DNA of 64,000 bases from Litchfieldella anticariensis FP35 = DSM 16096 (GCF_000409775.1 NZ_KE332394.1:62001-126000), one strand, 5' to 3'. Shown: positions 52,497-61,108, counted from the stretch's first letter. The notes: generated from the sequence alone by a model not told the origin. Numbers and translations are program-made.

Positions 52497-53015
52497 ATGG
52501 TAGCCACTCGAAAACGTGATAGGCGTTCTGCACTCGATGTGTACGGCTTCGCACCAGAAGGGTACGCAAAGGGCCTTTTACCTTTTAAGGGTAAGGGGGA
52601 GTTGCTGCGATTCCGAGATGAACTGGAACTGGTCCAGTTGAAACTGCGGCAGCAGGCGATCGACCTTGCCAATGCTTACAACCAGGAGCTCTTGAAGAAT
52701 ACGGGTATCGTGCTAAGGCCACATTGGCGAAAGAATGAAATAGCCTGCTCCCTTCGCTGGCGCGACCGGCATCAGCACCGAATGGGGCTTCGTTTGTGGG
52801 AGGCAACAGTGGCACAGGCGGGGCCGGGGATGCGAGAAGCACTGGTCGACATGGAGGTCGAGCGATGCCTCTTCAATGGTGCTGTTTCTGTGGTAAGCCG
52901 GCAATTATGGCGGGTACGACGTGTATTGGCCGACATTGAACATGCCGAATCTTACCTACTGGCCAACAGTCGGGATAAGAACACAGGAAATATTGGAGAA
53001 AGCGATACACGTTAA
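52497..53015 (+). CDS. DUF3158-family element protein
   Basis: 172-aa basic, helical protein. KGKGELLRFRDELELVQLKL and RQQAIDLANAYNQELLKNTG, then LRPHWRKNEIACSLRWRDR and MGLRLWEATV, fit DUF3158, the usual neighbour of TIGR03761 and SSB in these elements. The ATG at 52497 lacks a strong site; the gap before it holds the palindromic repeats. Function unknown, probably DNA metabolism. Confidence 0.68.
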   Translation: MVATRKRDRRSALDVYGFAPEGYAKGLLPFKGKGELLRFRDELELVQLKLRQQAIDLANAYNQELLKNTGIVLRPHWRKNEIACSLRWRDRHQHRMGLRLWEATVAQAGPGMREALVDMEVERCLFNGAVSVVSRQLWRVRRVLADIEHAESYLLANSRDKNTGNIGESDTR

Positions 53016-53235
53016 TGGGTGATAAATATCGGGACTTCTCGTGCACGGTGTTGGTATGGATATATATCGTACTAACGATTTGATATTGGCTGAATAACCA
53101 TTGATCGCGATATCAAAGCGCCAATGATAAACCTTCCACGCCCCTTTTAATGTTTCCTGATGCTTTCTCCCTTCTCCTCGGCGAGAGTCGCACGGACCTA
53201 ATGGTTCTTGTAGCCAGTTTCTCGGGAGGAACGCC
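53016..53235. promoter_or_regulatory. A/T-rich gap before ssb
   Basis: 220 bases, clearly more A/T-rich than the surroundings. An interrupted inverted repeat (TTTGATATTGGC with ATATCAAA ... GCCAAT) lies around 53077-53135. It breaks the overlapping gene series and is likely to carry a promoter for ssb, but no definite -35/-10 was assigned. Confidence 0.35.
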
Positions 53236-53724
53236 ATGAGTACGCGATTTTCAGGGGTAGGCAATATCGGGAGCGATCCCGAGGTTAAGGTATTTTCCGG
53301 TGAAGAAAACCAGCCACCGGTGGCTCTGCTGCGTTTCAACGTGCGCTTTGATAATCCCGTTCCAAGCAATGGAGAACTGGTCGATCGTGGTGGTTTCTGG
53401 GCCAATGTCGTGCGCTGGCATCCCGATGTGGAGACGGCCGAGAAATGGATCCGTCTGTATCAGCGAGGTATGCGGGTCATGGTGGATGGCCGGATGGAAT
53501 ATCGAGAATGGGAGAAGGATGGAGAGCCGCGTGATGCCTTCCAGGTAAGAGCCAGCCATATCGGGATCCTGCCGCATCGCCTGGTCAAGGTTGAGATGGA
53601 GGAGCGATCCCCCGCTTCGGGACAGCAAACGTTGGGAGAGCTGCCGCAGGAGGATGATGAGATACCGGAATCCTCAACCGACCAGGCCGCCGATCACTCC
53701 TTCGATGAAGAGAGTTCCCCATAG
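53236..53724 (+). CDS. ssb: Element single-stranded DNA-binding protein
   Basis: 162 aa with one OB-fold (about 1-115): MSTRFSGVGNIGSDPEVKVF, ALLRFNVRFDN, GGFWANVVRWH, MRVMVDGRMEYREW. The tail is acidic and disordered (about 125-162) and ends DEESSP rather than the DDDIPF of chromosomal SSB, so the canonical partner-binding tip is missing. CGGGAGGAACGCC precedes the ATG. Probably protects the ssDNA of the transferred or replicating element. Confidence 0.87.
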   Translation: MSTRFSGVGNIGSDPEVKVFSGEENQPPVALLRFNVRFDNPVPSNGELVDRGGFWANVVRWHPDVETAEKWIRLYQRGMRVMVDGRMEYREWEKDGEPRDAFQVRASHIGILPHRLVKVEMEERSPASGQQTLGELPQEDDEIPESSTDQAADHSFDEESSP

Positions 53725-53798
53725 GTCGATGCCGGGAAGGTGCCATTGGCACCACCCCGGCTTTGAGGCTGCTCAAGTGATTGGCAGAAAGGGGGAAC

Positions 53799-54368
53799 AT
53801 GCGAACTACCACACAATGGCTTGTGCTGACGGTGGTTACGCTCCTCGTAGGGTGTACTACCGACGACCATCTCTATTCACAAGGACGATGTCTTACCTGC
53901 GTCAACAATCCTTTGACCGGGGAGCCACTGAACTACGAGTCCGAGGAAAGAGCGAGGTCGGCAAATGGGGAGCGGCGTTCAGACCAGGCAGTCGTTATCG
54001 AAGACTCGAGCATACGGGGGAGTATCGACCTGTCTTCCCATCTCGATGTGGATACGGTCTATGCACGATTGAAGTCCGAGTTCGGCTTTCGTTCACGTGC
54101 CGACTTCAGCCCGAATGATACCGCCGACAAGCTGGCCATGATGGATGCGGCCTGGCATCACGAGGCAACGCCGGGTGCCTATTACCGGTTATCCGACTAT
54201 GTCACGCAAATGATGGCCGGCAGGGCTGTGAGAATCGTGCTGCGTGCGGAGATCCGGAAGGAAGGTCAGGGCACCGGTATCACACTGGCCTATGCACCGG
54301 CTGACAGTCTCTATGACGGTGAGGCGATGGGAGCAGCTCTGAAAGCGAGAGCTGAGCATCAGTTGTAA
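53799..54368 (+). CDS. Putative lipoprotein
   Basis: 189 aa with a lipoprotein signal: MRTTTQWLVLTVVTLLVGC, Cys at about 19. The mature part is mixed alpha/beta (IRGSIDLSSHLDVDTVYARL, YYRLSDYVTQMMAGRAVRIV). ATG 53799 follows AAAGGGGGAAC; 53781 is an in-frame alternative. Family unknown. Situated between ssb and topB, where these elements often carry variable genes. Confidence 0.68.
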   Translation: MRTTTQWLVLTVVTLLVGCTTDDHLYSQGRCLTCVNNPLTGEPLNYESEERARSANGERRSDQAVVIEDSSIRGSIDLSSHLDVDTVYARLKSEFGFRSRADFSPNDTADKLAMMDAAWHHEATPGAYYRLSDYVTQMMAGRAVRIVLRAEIRKEGQGTGITLAYAPADSLYDGEAMGAALKARAEHQL

Positions 54369-54429
54369 GGATGGTAGTCTCTAATATATGGCAGTGGGAC
54401 CTGGATGATGTATAACTCGGATACGAAAC

Positions 54430-55332
54430 ATGGATGTTTATAAGCTCAAGGTGTCGGATTGGGGAGAGAAGCCGCTAGACAAGGATCGGTTCGAAGCCGA
54501 GACCAAGAAGAAGCGACCCTATTATGTCATTGATGAGAAAGGGCGTGAGACCTACTTCGCGGTATGTCCTGCCTGTGACAACCCTATCCAGATTATCGGC
54601 TTTTATCGACGTCTTCGACATACCGATAAACCCTACGCCAAGCATTACGCGAAATCCGTTCCGGCATTGGCCACCTATCGCCAGGAAGCCTATGAATACT
54701 GTCCCTATGCCAATCCTCGGCAACATGACAGGGCAGCAAGGAAAAGTCCCCATGATCCATTAGGCGAGAAAATACTGGCGTTGTTGGTTCAGGAATTTGA
54801 CCGGGTGATCTATCTATTGGAGAAAGCCATCGGGCTTCGTATTTCCAACAAGCTGGCTGAGCAAATGCTGGTGGATTATAAGGCAATGGAAGGGCATCTC
54901 TATACGGGAGCTACCTTATCAAACATTCCTTGGGTTTTTGCCTACATGACGAATTCGAAATCCATAGTAGGTCGAAACATCCTGGACACGGACATGGTAG
55001 AGGCCATTATAGAAAAAGTGGATGGGGCAAGTGTCGATGAGGAATCTGGCTTTCTGTGGCAAAGTCCTGAAGCGAAGGCTAGCAAGCAATTTCTCGATAT
55101 CAACTATTGCTTTATCCATCACCGCTCTCGCCGTGAAGATCATAGTGTTAAGGAATCCATGGTGATGGAGGTTACCCAGGGGAGTCGCGCCGAGCAGGTA
55201 TATCGAAAAGCCATCGAGTTCGATAGGGAAGCTTTTCAGCGATTGATTCATGCCTCGGGGGAACGGGTAAAAAGGCCGCGAAAGGACGTATTGGTTGGCA
55301 TGGCGAAAAGGATCTTGCGCGGCCTCGAATGA
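54430..55332 (+). CDS. Unknown protein with an N-terminal zinc-ribbon-like motif
   Basis: 300 aa. Residues about 45-95 contain CPACDNPIQIIGFYRR, HTDKPYAKHYAKS and a later YEYCPYANP, suggesting a Cys/His metal site. The rest is helical with a DINYCFIHHRSRREDHSVKE segment and a basic C-terminus. Composition is more A/T-rich than its neighbours, consistent with cargo. No function is assigned; nucleic-acid binding is a reasonable guess only. It converges with the small gene at 55355. Confidence 0.62.
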   Translation: MDVYKLKVSDWGEKPLDKDRFEAETKKKRPYYVIDEKGRETYFAVCPACDNPIQIIGFYRRLRHTDKPYAKHYAKSVPALATYRQEAYEYCPYANPRQHDRAARKSPHDPLGEKILALLVQEFDRVIYLLEKAIGLRISNKLAEQMLVDYKAMEGHLYTGATLSNIPWVFAYMTNSKSIVGRNILDTDMVEAIIEKVDGASVDEESGFLWQSPEAKASKQFLDINYCFIHHRSRREDHSVKESMVMEVTQGSRAEQVYRKAIEFDREAFQRLIHASGERVKRPRKDVLVGMAKRILRGLE

Positions 55333-55354
55333 AAGTGTTCGGTCGTATGTCACG

Positions 55355-55603
55355 TCAGTCGATGTTCTGATAACGCGAACTAACCTGTAACCACCACTCT
55401 TCAGGCAAGGAGGGGACGACGCCCTCCTGCTCTGCGAACTTCATGCATTGGAGCACCGTCTCGAGTCCAAGCGTGAATTGATGATGCTGGTCTTTGAGGG
55501 CGAACACCATATATTCATCTTTCGCCAATTCATCGGCCTTGGGTTCAGTATCTGGTGAGGAGAGTCTGGCTCGGTTGTGAAGCATTCCATGATGTTCCGA
55601 CAT
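55355..55603 (-). CDS. Small conserved-looking protein on the opposite strand
   Basis: 82 aa from ATG 55603, with GAGGTG 7 bases upstream. It is the only gene oriented against the rest of the element. Acidic, helical; EYMVFALKDQHHQFTLGLET and VLQCMKFAEQEGVVPSLPEE form the core. Family unknown. The pattern of a short, separately transcribed gene suits a regulator or immunity-type factor, without proof. Confidence 0.6.
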   Translation of the reverse strand: MSEHHGMLHNRARLSSPDTEPKADELAKDEYMVFALKDQHHQFTLGLETVLQCMKFAEQEGVVPSLPEEWWLQVSSRYQNID

Positions 55604-55760
55604 TTGGCGCACCTCTTTTTTGCAGACAAGGTGGCATGAGCATCTCATCTCCATGTCATATCTTCAGACATAACCCTAAGCGCCAAGTATAGAATTTCTT
55701 GTTCCCATTCTTCTTGCCCGGGAAGAAGGTGATGCCATTCCAATATAGGGAGCGTTGGAG

Positions 55761-57806
55761 ATGGCACGTCTCTTCCTCTGCGAGAAACCCTCCCAGGCAC
55801 GTGACATCGCCCGGGTCCTCGGTGTCACGCAAAAAGGGAGCGGGTGCTTGCAAGGTCATGATGTTGTCGTGACCTGGTGTTATGGCCACTTGCTGGAGCA
55901 GGCAACGCCGGAAACCTATGATCCTGCCTGGAAGCGTTGGGCGCTGGAAACACTACCGATACTGCCCCGGGAATGGCAGCTGGTGATCAAGCCGGATTGG
56001 CGAAAGCAATTCAACATCATCAACAAGTTGCTCAAGGATTCGACGGAAGTGGTGATCGCCACGGATGCCGAGCGCGAAGGCGAGCTGATCGGTCGCGAGA
56101 TCCTCGAGTATTGCAATTACCGCGGGCCCATCACTCGGTTATGGCTATCGGCCCTGGACGACGTCAGCATCCGCAAGGGGCTGGCGGACCTCCGTCCCGG
56201 TGCGTCGACCGAGACCTTGTATTGTGCGGGGTTGGGTCGAGCTCGCGCCGATTGGTTGGTCGGCATGAACCTGACACGTGCCTATACAGTGCTGGCGGGA
56301 CGTCAAGGGCATGACGGGGTGCTCTCGGTTGGGCGAGTTCAGACCCCGACCCTCAAGCTCGTGGTGGATCGGGATCGCGAGATCGCCGCTTTCGTTCCCA
56401 AGCCGTTCTGGGACGTGGTCGGGACGTTCCAGGCCGAGGAAGGCCTGTTTCAAGCCAAGTGGAAGCCGAGTGATGAGAGCCTTCTCGACGATGAGGGACG
56501 TTGTATCGACGAGCAGGCGGCAAGGGCCCTGGTACAGCAGGCCGAAGGCCACCCCGGTCGTATCGTCTCGCTGGAAACCGTTCGCAAGCAGCAAGCGCCG
56601 CCACTGGTGATGGATTTGTCGACGTTGCAGCAGGAGGGATCCCGGCGCTGGGGCTACGGCGCGCAGGAAGTGCTGGATATCGCCCAGGCGCTCTATGAAA
56701 CCCACAAGGCCACCACTTATCCGCGTACCGACTGCCGCTATCTGCCAGTCTCCCAATTCGATGAAGCGCACCAGGTCGTGACAGCGCTGCAACAATCGGA
56801 TCCCTCATTAACACCGCTTATCGACGCCCTGGATCTCTCACGCAAGAGCCGGGTCTGGAACGACAGTGAAATCACGGCGCACCATGGGATCATTCCTACC
56901 ACCTCGCCATGTGATGTAACACGGATGAGCGTGCCGGAGCACAACCTGTACGACCTGATTCGCCGGCACTACCTCGCGCAATTCCTGGTACCACACGAGT
57001 TCGATCAGACCGAAGTGATCCTGGATTTGGTAGGTGAAACCTTTGTGGCTTCAGGCCGACAGGTGAGGGTGGAGGGCTGGCGTGAGTTGTTCCGACGTCC
57101 CGCGTCAGGGGACGACGGTGAGGAACAGGAGTCTTCCGGGAAGGCCAAGAAAGAGGACCGGGCGTTACCGGCGCTCCAGCAAGGCGAGGTCTGCCCGGTG
57201 ACCCACCTTGAAATAGCGGCGAACAAGACCAAGCCACCCAGGCCGTATACCGAGGGGACGCTGATCAAGACGATGAAGAATGTGGCGCGCTTCGAGACGA
57301 ATGAAAAGCTCAAGGCGCGACTGAAGGTGTCCTCGGGGATTGGCACCGAAGCGACTCGGGCCGCGATCATCCAGACGTTGCTGAAGCGGGGGTTGCTCCG
57401 GAAGAAGAAGGGGATTGTGGTGTCGACTCCCATGGCACAGCAGCTGATCGACCGGCTGCCGGCCATGATCACGAATCCCGGGATGACGGCCTTGTGGGAG
57501 CAGGCCCTGGATGAGGTGGCAGCAGGACGGATGACGCTCGAGGATTTCATGGAGCGTCAGGAAATCCTCATCAAGCGGCTTATCCAGCAGGCTTCTGATG
57601 TGACCATGGATCTCCCGCCGCCATCGACACCGAAGTGCCCGGAATGCGGGGCCAATACACGCAAGCGGAATGGCCAGTATGGGCCGTTCTGGAGCTGCTC
57701 CCGTTTTCCGGAATGCAAGGGGATGGTGAAGATCGAATCGCGGGGGCGGCGCAAGAAGACGTCTCGTGAGAAGGCTGGTCACTGTCGTGGCAAGGGACGT
57801 CGATAG
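55761..57806 (+). CDS. topB: DNA topoisomerase III (element-encoded)
   Basis: 681-aa type IA topoisomerase. TOPRIM domain at the N-terminus (LFLCEKPSQARDIARVLG; VVIATDAEREGELIGREIL with the acidic triad), active-site Tyr in ATTYPRTDCRYLP (about 317-329), YTEGTLIKTMKNV and GIGTEATRAAIIQTL. A C-terminal zinc finger (CPECGANTRKRN ... CSRFPEC) ends in a basic tail. ATG 55761 rather than TTG 55755 is preferred, with AGGGAG upstream. Likely decatenates element DNA or aids transfer. Confidence 0.93.
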   Translation: MARLFLCEKPSQARDIARVLGVTQKGSGCLQGHDVVVTWCYGHLLEQATPETYDPAWKRWALETLPILPREWQLVIKPDWRKQFNIINKLLKDSTEVVIATDAEREGELIGREILEYCNYRGPITRLWLSALDDVSIRKGLADLRPGASTETLYCAGLGRARADWLVGMNLTRAYTVLAGRQGHDGVLSVGRVQTPTLKLVVDRDREIAAFVPKPFWDVVGTFQAEEGLFQAKWKPSDESLLDDEGRCIDEQAARALVQQAEGHPGRIVSLETVRKQQAPPLVMDLSTLQQEGSRRWGYGAQEVLDIAQALYETHKATTYPRTDCRYLPVSQFDEAHQVVTALQQSDPSLTPLIDALDLSRKSRVWNDSEITAHHGIIPTTSPCDVTRMSVPEHNLYDLIRRHYLAQFLVPHEFDQTEVILDLVGETFVASGRQVRVEGWRELFRRPASGDDGEEQESSGKAKKEDRALPALQQGEVCPVTHLEIAANKTKPPRPYTEGTLIKTMKNVARFETNEKLKARLKVSSGIGTEATRAAIIQTLLKRGLLRKKKGIVVSTPMAQQLIDRLPAMITNPGMTALWEQALDEVAAGRMTLEDFMERQEILIKRLIQQASDVTMDLPPPSTPKCPECGANTRKRNGQYGPFWSCSRFPECKGMVKIESRGRRKKTSREKAGHCRGKGRR

Positions 57807-58678
57807 CGTCTCCGCATGTCGTCTTGACGACGGCCGACATGCCTTCAATAATGACCACGAACCCCGTTGGTTGCTGTCGGTCTACACGCAACGCCCTTTG
57901 AACCTTCTATGGTTCGATACCCCAAGCATCCACGCCTCGGGTAGCGGATGCGCCCAAGCCTTCCTTTAGGCTTCACACTGCGTCATCAACAGTCTGGGTA
58001 CGAGGCTCCTTCTTCCAAGGCCAACGTGGTAGTTGGCCACTCTCTATCTGCTCGCAAACTGGCCAGGCAGGTGTCCCCGGCGGGGCCTCTTCCTGGCCGG
58101 TTGCGATCATTTCACGCCTGCGGTGCCCGCCGCATCACCACTACGGGCGCCCTTTGTGCGGGGATCCGTGCTTGGCAATACCGAGTTCGGCCGCGAAGAT
58201 CACTCGGGTGCGACAGCGTCGGCATGGCTAGCGGGACATGCAAGGTTGCGCATGGCGGCTTTACTATTGTTCGTTGCTCCACGGCAGGTAACACCTACAC
58301 CATGTCACTGGTCTTCAACCCCAAGGGGTGGCATCCGTTCGATGCCGCGCCTTGCGAATGGAGATCAGTCACGATTTGGCCCATGCGGCCAGTTCGTGGC
58401 GTCTCGACAGGGCAAGTGCTGTCGCTGGCAGCCCGGTGGTCTCGACCGGACCCAACGAGACACCCAGGCACCCGGCGTTTTGAAGGGTGCGCCGCTTTGC
58501 GGTAACGCCGTCCCGAAGTCCCCACGCATCCCGAGATGGGGACACCGCCCAGGCGGTTGGATGCCACCTTCAACTATCGGCATGCGCCGATGGCTTTCCT
58601 ATCACCCACCACGGGGAAACACGTCCCCGGTGGGGAGAGATGTTTCTTCGTGGATGTCGACTCCCAAGGAGAAACACC
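57807..58678 (+). other. 872-base non-coding, hairpin-rich region
   Basis: Frames open here look like chance (Arg/Pro/Gly-rich, no sites). At least twelve hairpins can be drawn: 57926-57951, 57956-57973, 58019-58038, 58061-58098 (nested), 58318-58329, 58330-58346, 58377-58391, 58473-58510 (nested), 58518-58543, 58544-58557, 58576-58591 and 58609-58633. Examples are GGCCAAC-gtggta-GTTGGCC and ATCGGC-atgc-GCCGAT. It could be a long structured 5' leader of the DUF3577 gene, a free-standing ncRNA, or an origin (oriT/oriV). Confidence 0.7.
58609..58633 (+). promoter_or_regulatory. Leader hairpin 1 (before the DUF3577 gene)
   Basis: CCACGGGG pairs with CCCCGGTGG (one bulged G) around aaacacgt, 45 bases before the start codon. 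It belongs to the same CCCACC/CCGGGGA family as the hairpins at 59246 and 59906. Confidence 0.6.
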
Positions 58679-59227
58679 ATGACGACTTCTACCCAAGCCA
58701 AGCAAAACGGCAATCCATTCTTTGATCTGCATATCACCGGCCTCGGCTATCTGAATCGCGTTCGCGAAGTCACCCCCAAGCGCGGCAATCCCTTTTGGGC
58801 ATGTGACATCGCGGCGCTCAGTGGTCCAGCCGACGATGTGGAATATCGACGCTTCGACTGCCGCGTGAGCGGACATGATGCGATCAAGTTGGTCAAGCGC
58901 TGCCAGGAGGCAGTGGATCAGGACCGTAAGGTGCTGATCGGTTTCAGGCTGGGGGATCCCTGGATCGATACCTTCACCTACGAGAAGGGAGAGAAGCAGG
59001 GGCAACTCGGCATCAGCCTGAAGGCCCGGCTGCTGTTCATTAGCTGGATCAAGATCGATGGCGAAGGTGTGTATCAGGCACCTCGTCGCGGCGAGGCATC
59101 TCAGGAGTCTCCCAATGATTCGGAGGTGCCGGAGGAGCACAGCGCATCGACCTCGGTTTCCAGCGAGCGGGGTTCTCCTGCTGGTGAAGCGGCAGGATCG
59201 TTCGATTCACCGGCTGGTATCGCCTGA
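58679..59227 (+). CDS. DUF3577 (STY4534)-family element protein
   Basis: 182 aa. FFDLHITGLGYLNRVREVTP, KRGNPFWACDIAALSGPADD, YRRFDCRVSGHDAIKL and VLIGFRLGDPWIDTF are typical of DUF3577, the STY4534-type putative replication-associated protein, possibly with an OB-like fold. The last about 45 residues are a Ser/Glu-rich tail. ATG 58679 follows AAGGAGAAACACC, the same leader end as in the next gene. The frame extends to 58487, but that part is inside the hairpin region. Confidence 0.82.
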   Translation: MTTSTQAKQNGNPFFDLHITGLGYLNRVREVTPKRGNPFWACDIAALSGPADDVEYRRFDCRVSGHDAIKLVKRCQEAVDQDRKVLIGFRLGDPWIDTFTYEKGEKQGQLGISLKARLLFISWIKIDGEGVYQAPRRGEASQESPNDSEVPEEHSASTSVSSERGSPAGEAAGSFDSPAGIA

Positions 59228-59245
59228 GCCTTTCCTCAACACCCA

Positions 59246-59274
59246 CCCATCCGGGGAGTCATCTCCCCGGTGGG
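59246..59274 (+). promoter_or_regulatory. Leader hairpin 2 (between DUF3577 gene and next)
   Basis: A perfect 8-bp stem CCGGGGAG-tcat-CTCCCCGG, extended by CCCA/TGGG across one bulged T. It lies 40 bases before the next ATG, which has the same GAAGGAGAAACAC ribosome-binding leader as the gene before. Confidence 0.65.
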
Positions 59275-59313
59275 GGGCTCTCCGGCGATGTCGTTCATCG
59301 AAGGAGAAACACG

Positions 59314-59889
59314 ATGTCCCGATTCGTTCCCAATCCGTACGCCATTCCGGGAGCCCTGATTCGTGAAGATGTGCTGCGCGAGCAGTTCAGCCTGATCGTC
59401 GGGGCGACGCGGTGGGAGTACCAGCCCGATGAGGATCCAGCGGATCCCTGGTTGGAAGTGCGCCTGCATGAGTATGCCGGCCGCTATGCCACGGTCAGCG
59501 ATGTAGTGGCCAGCTTGCCCAAGGTGATGGCTTCCCTGTCGGATGACATCATGCCCCGTCATGCTGTCGTCATGGATCGCTTCGATCGCCATGTAGCAAT
59601 TGCCGTCTTTCGTTGGGCGGCCTTCCAATGGCTGTTGCCCCCGGCATCCCCGGATGAGGAGGCCGCCATACGCCGTCGGATGGCCGAGCTCGAGGACGTT
59701 GCGCATCGTGAGATCGTGCTTGCCGACAACTTCAGCACTGCCAGACTACTGCGTGGACACGCCCTGGATCTGAATCTGCACCTGATGCTTGCCCCCTACT
59801 ACCGGCCCTATGTGCGTCGAGAACTGGAGGCACTGCAGGACGTCCCTCTGCGTGAAGCTTTGAAAGGTAACATCTCGCGAGTTGCCTGA
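59314..59889 (+). CDS. Element protein of unknown function
   Basis: 191 aa, not recognised. Acidic and mostly helical (VSDVVASLPKVMASLSDDIM, VAIAVFRWAAFQWLLPPASP, EEAAIRRRMAELEDVAHREI). It shares the AAGGAGAAACAC leader end and a preceding hairpin with the DUF3577 gene and probably its expression pattern. No transmembrane or signal sequence. Confidence 0.62.
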   Translation: MSRFVPNPYAIPGALIREDVLREQFSLIVGATRWEYQPDEDPADPWLEVRLHEYAGRYATVSDVVASLPKVMASLSDDIMPRHAVVMDRFDRHVAIAVFRWAAFQWLLPPASPDEEAAIRRRMAELEDVAHREIVLADNFSTARLLRGHALDLNLHLMLAPYYRPYVRRELEALQDVPLREALKGNISRVA

Positions 59890-59905
59890 TCTTAACCCCT
59901 TCACC

Positions 59906-59942
59906 CCCACCTACCCGGAGTCTTTGCCTCCGGGGAGGTGGG
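59906..59942 (+). other. Leader-type hairpin 3 (after the 59314 gene)
   Basis: CCCACCT-a-CCCGGAG pairs with CTCCGGG-g-AGGTGGG: 14 bp with a single A/G mismatch and a 7-base loop, 17 bases after the stop codon. No T-run follows. Sequence and shape resemble hairpins 1 and 2, but here no gene start follows closely. Confidence 0.6.
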
Positions 59943-60605
59943 TTCATGATGATTTTCCTCTCAATTCTCTACCCGCACGGGCCATTGGATAATGGTTCCT
60001 TCATTTTCCTGGGGGAAGGATGCTTTAGCAGATATCCTGAATATTCGTAAATGAAGGAAGCTATAGCTTCGTTCTCCAAAGAGGCTACGAATCATTAATT
60101 TACCCAGTGTCAGTCCACCAAACTGCTATCTCGACCCTGGGTGATGTTCATGTGTTTTTTTTTAGAGTTACTTTGGTTAAGTAGAAGCTGGTAATGGTAA
60201 ATAAATGTCCTGTTGCGGGCGGGGTGTGGCACGTATAATGCCGGCCTCATTATTCGACTGATCCGCTTGTTGAGGAAGCATTACTTCTCTAGTCCTTTGC
60301 CGATCATGAGTTGTATGGTGAATTCCAGTCTCACAATATATTTCAAAGTAGTCTTTTGTTTCCCGCTGTAAGCTATAATTATTTGGGCAAAGCTGGACGT
60401 CAATCTATGACAGCCGAAAAGGTAAGCGCCAAGAACCTAGGCTTGTACCCCCCTCGGTCAAACTCATCTTCTTCCCGCGATCCCTCTTCTCCGAGAACCA
60501 TTACGGTCATGGCGGACGGCATGATTGTGTCCATTGATTACAGTGCCGGACATTAGCCAGTAATTGGTGGGCAACAATTAACGCAAGAGAATAATGAGGT
60601 ATTCC
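59943..60605. other. A/T-rich region with no well-supported gene
   Basis: About 660 bases of markedly A/T-rich sequence unlike the G+C-rich element genes. It contains a run of T at about 60155-60164 preceded by a distant ACCCAG/CTGGGT pair, and one doubtful reading frame at 60311-60556. Probably imported or promoter-bearing DNA for the small secreted protein that follows. Confidence 0.4.
60311..60556 (+). CDS. Doubtful small ORF
   Basis: 81 codons in the A/T-rich stretch. The second half from an internal ATG at 60407 reads MTAEKVSAKNLGLYPPRSNS, then SSRDPSSPRTITVMADGMIV, which looks more protein-like than the first. There is no convincing ribosome-binding site at either start. Retained as low-confidence only. 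Confidence 0.25.
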   Translation: MYGEFQSHNIFQSSLLFPAVSYNYLGKAGRQSMTAEKVSAKNLGLYPPRSNSSSSRDPSSPRTITVMADGMIVSIDYSAGH

Positions 60606-60902
60606 ATGAAATTCTTGACATTGACCGCGACTCTCTTCGTTAGCTTGCTTGCTTCAGGCACGGTGCTGGCATCGGATTCATCATACTTGGACCAGCGTAG
60701 TGCACGCCTTCATCAGACGACTGGTGAGAGAGACATGGTGCGAGTCAGTACGGATACCCCTATGGTATCGGAGGCATCGTATTGGGAGAAACGCAGCGCA
60801 CAACTTAACCGGGCGAACAGTGAAATAGCTGACCTTCAGCAGGAAAAGCATAGCGCCAGAGGGCTAATTCTAGTCAACGATCCCGATGTTTGGTGGCGCT
60901 GA
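60606..60902 (+). CDS. Small secreted protein with a duplicated motif
   Basis: 98 aa. A clear signal peptide (MKFLTLTATLFVSLLASGTV, cut near VLA-SDS) gives a mature protein of about 75 residues. SYLDQRSARLHQ and SYWEKRSAQLNR form an internal duplication. ATG 60606 follows GAGG; 60594 is an in-frame alternative. Function unknown; a periplasmic or exported accessory of the conjugative apparatus is possible. Confidence 0.65.
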   Translation: MKFLTLTATLFVSLLASGTVLASDSSYLDQRSARLHQTTGERDMVRVSTDTPMVSEASYWEKRSAQLNRANSEIADLQQEKHSARGLILVNDPDVWWR

Positions 60903-60970
60903 TACGGCTTGTCTCTGTATGTCGCCAGAGACCCCATTCGCAAAAACCATGAATAGAGGTGAATAAGTCT

Positions 60971-61108
60971 ATGAAGGTTAATATGATCACTCCAGCCTGC
61001 TGCTCAGCACGATTTCCCCGACCTCCTGCTGGAACCATGGACACAGTTGCATTAGAGGAGGGCTGGGAAGCGGTCGAGCCTAGAAATACCGAGCGAGCTG
61101 AGGATTGA
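60971..61108 (+). CDS. Possible 45-aa peptide
   Basis: ATG 60971 with AGAGGTG about 10 bases upstream, stop at 61106-61108. The peptide reads MKVNMITPACCSARFPRPPA, then an acidic tail (LEEGWEAVEPRNTERAED). Too short to judge by codon usage; it follows the secreted protein after 68 bases and precedes a terminator. Confidence 0.25.
   Translation: MKVNMITPACCSARFPRPPAGTMDTVALEEGWEAVEPRNTERAED

Noticed and set aside
58033-58725. 230-codon open frame (and 57948-58505) between topB and the DUF3577 gene
   Set aside because: Composition is Arg/Pro/Gly-rich without domain signs, no ribosome-binding site, and it is in a different frame from the clearly real downstream gene; the DNA is better explained by hairpins.
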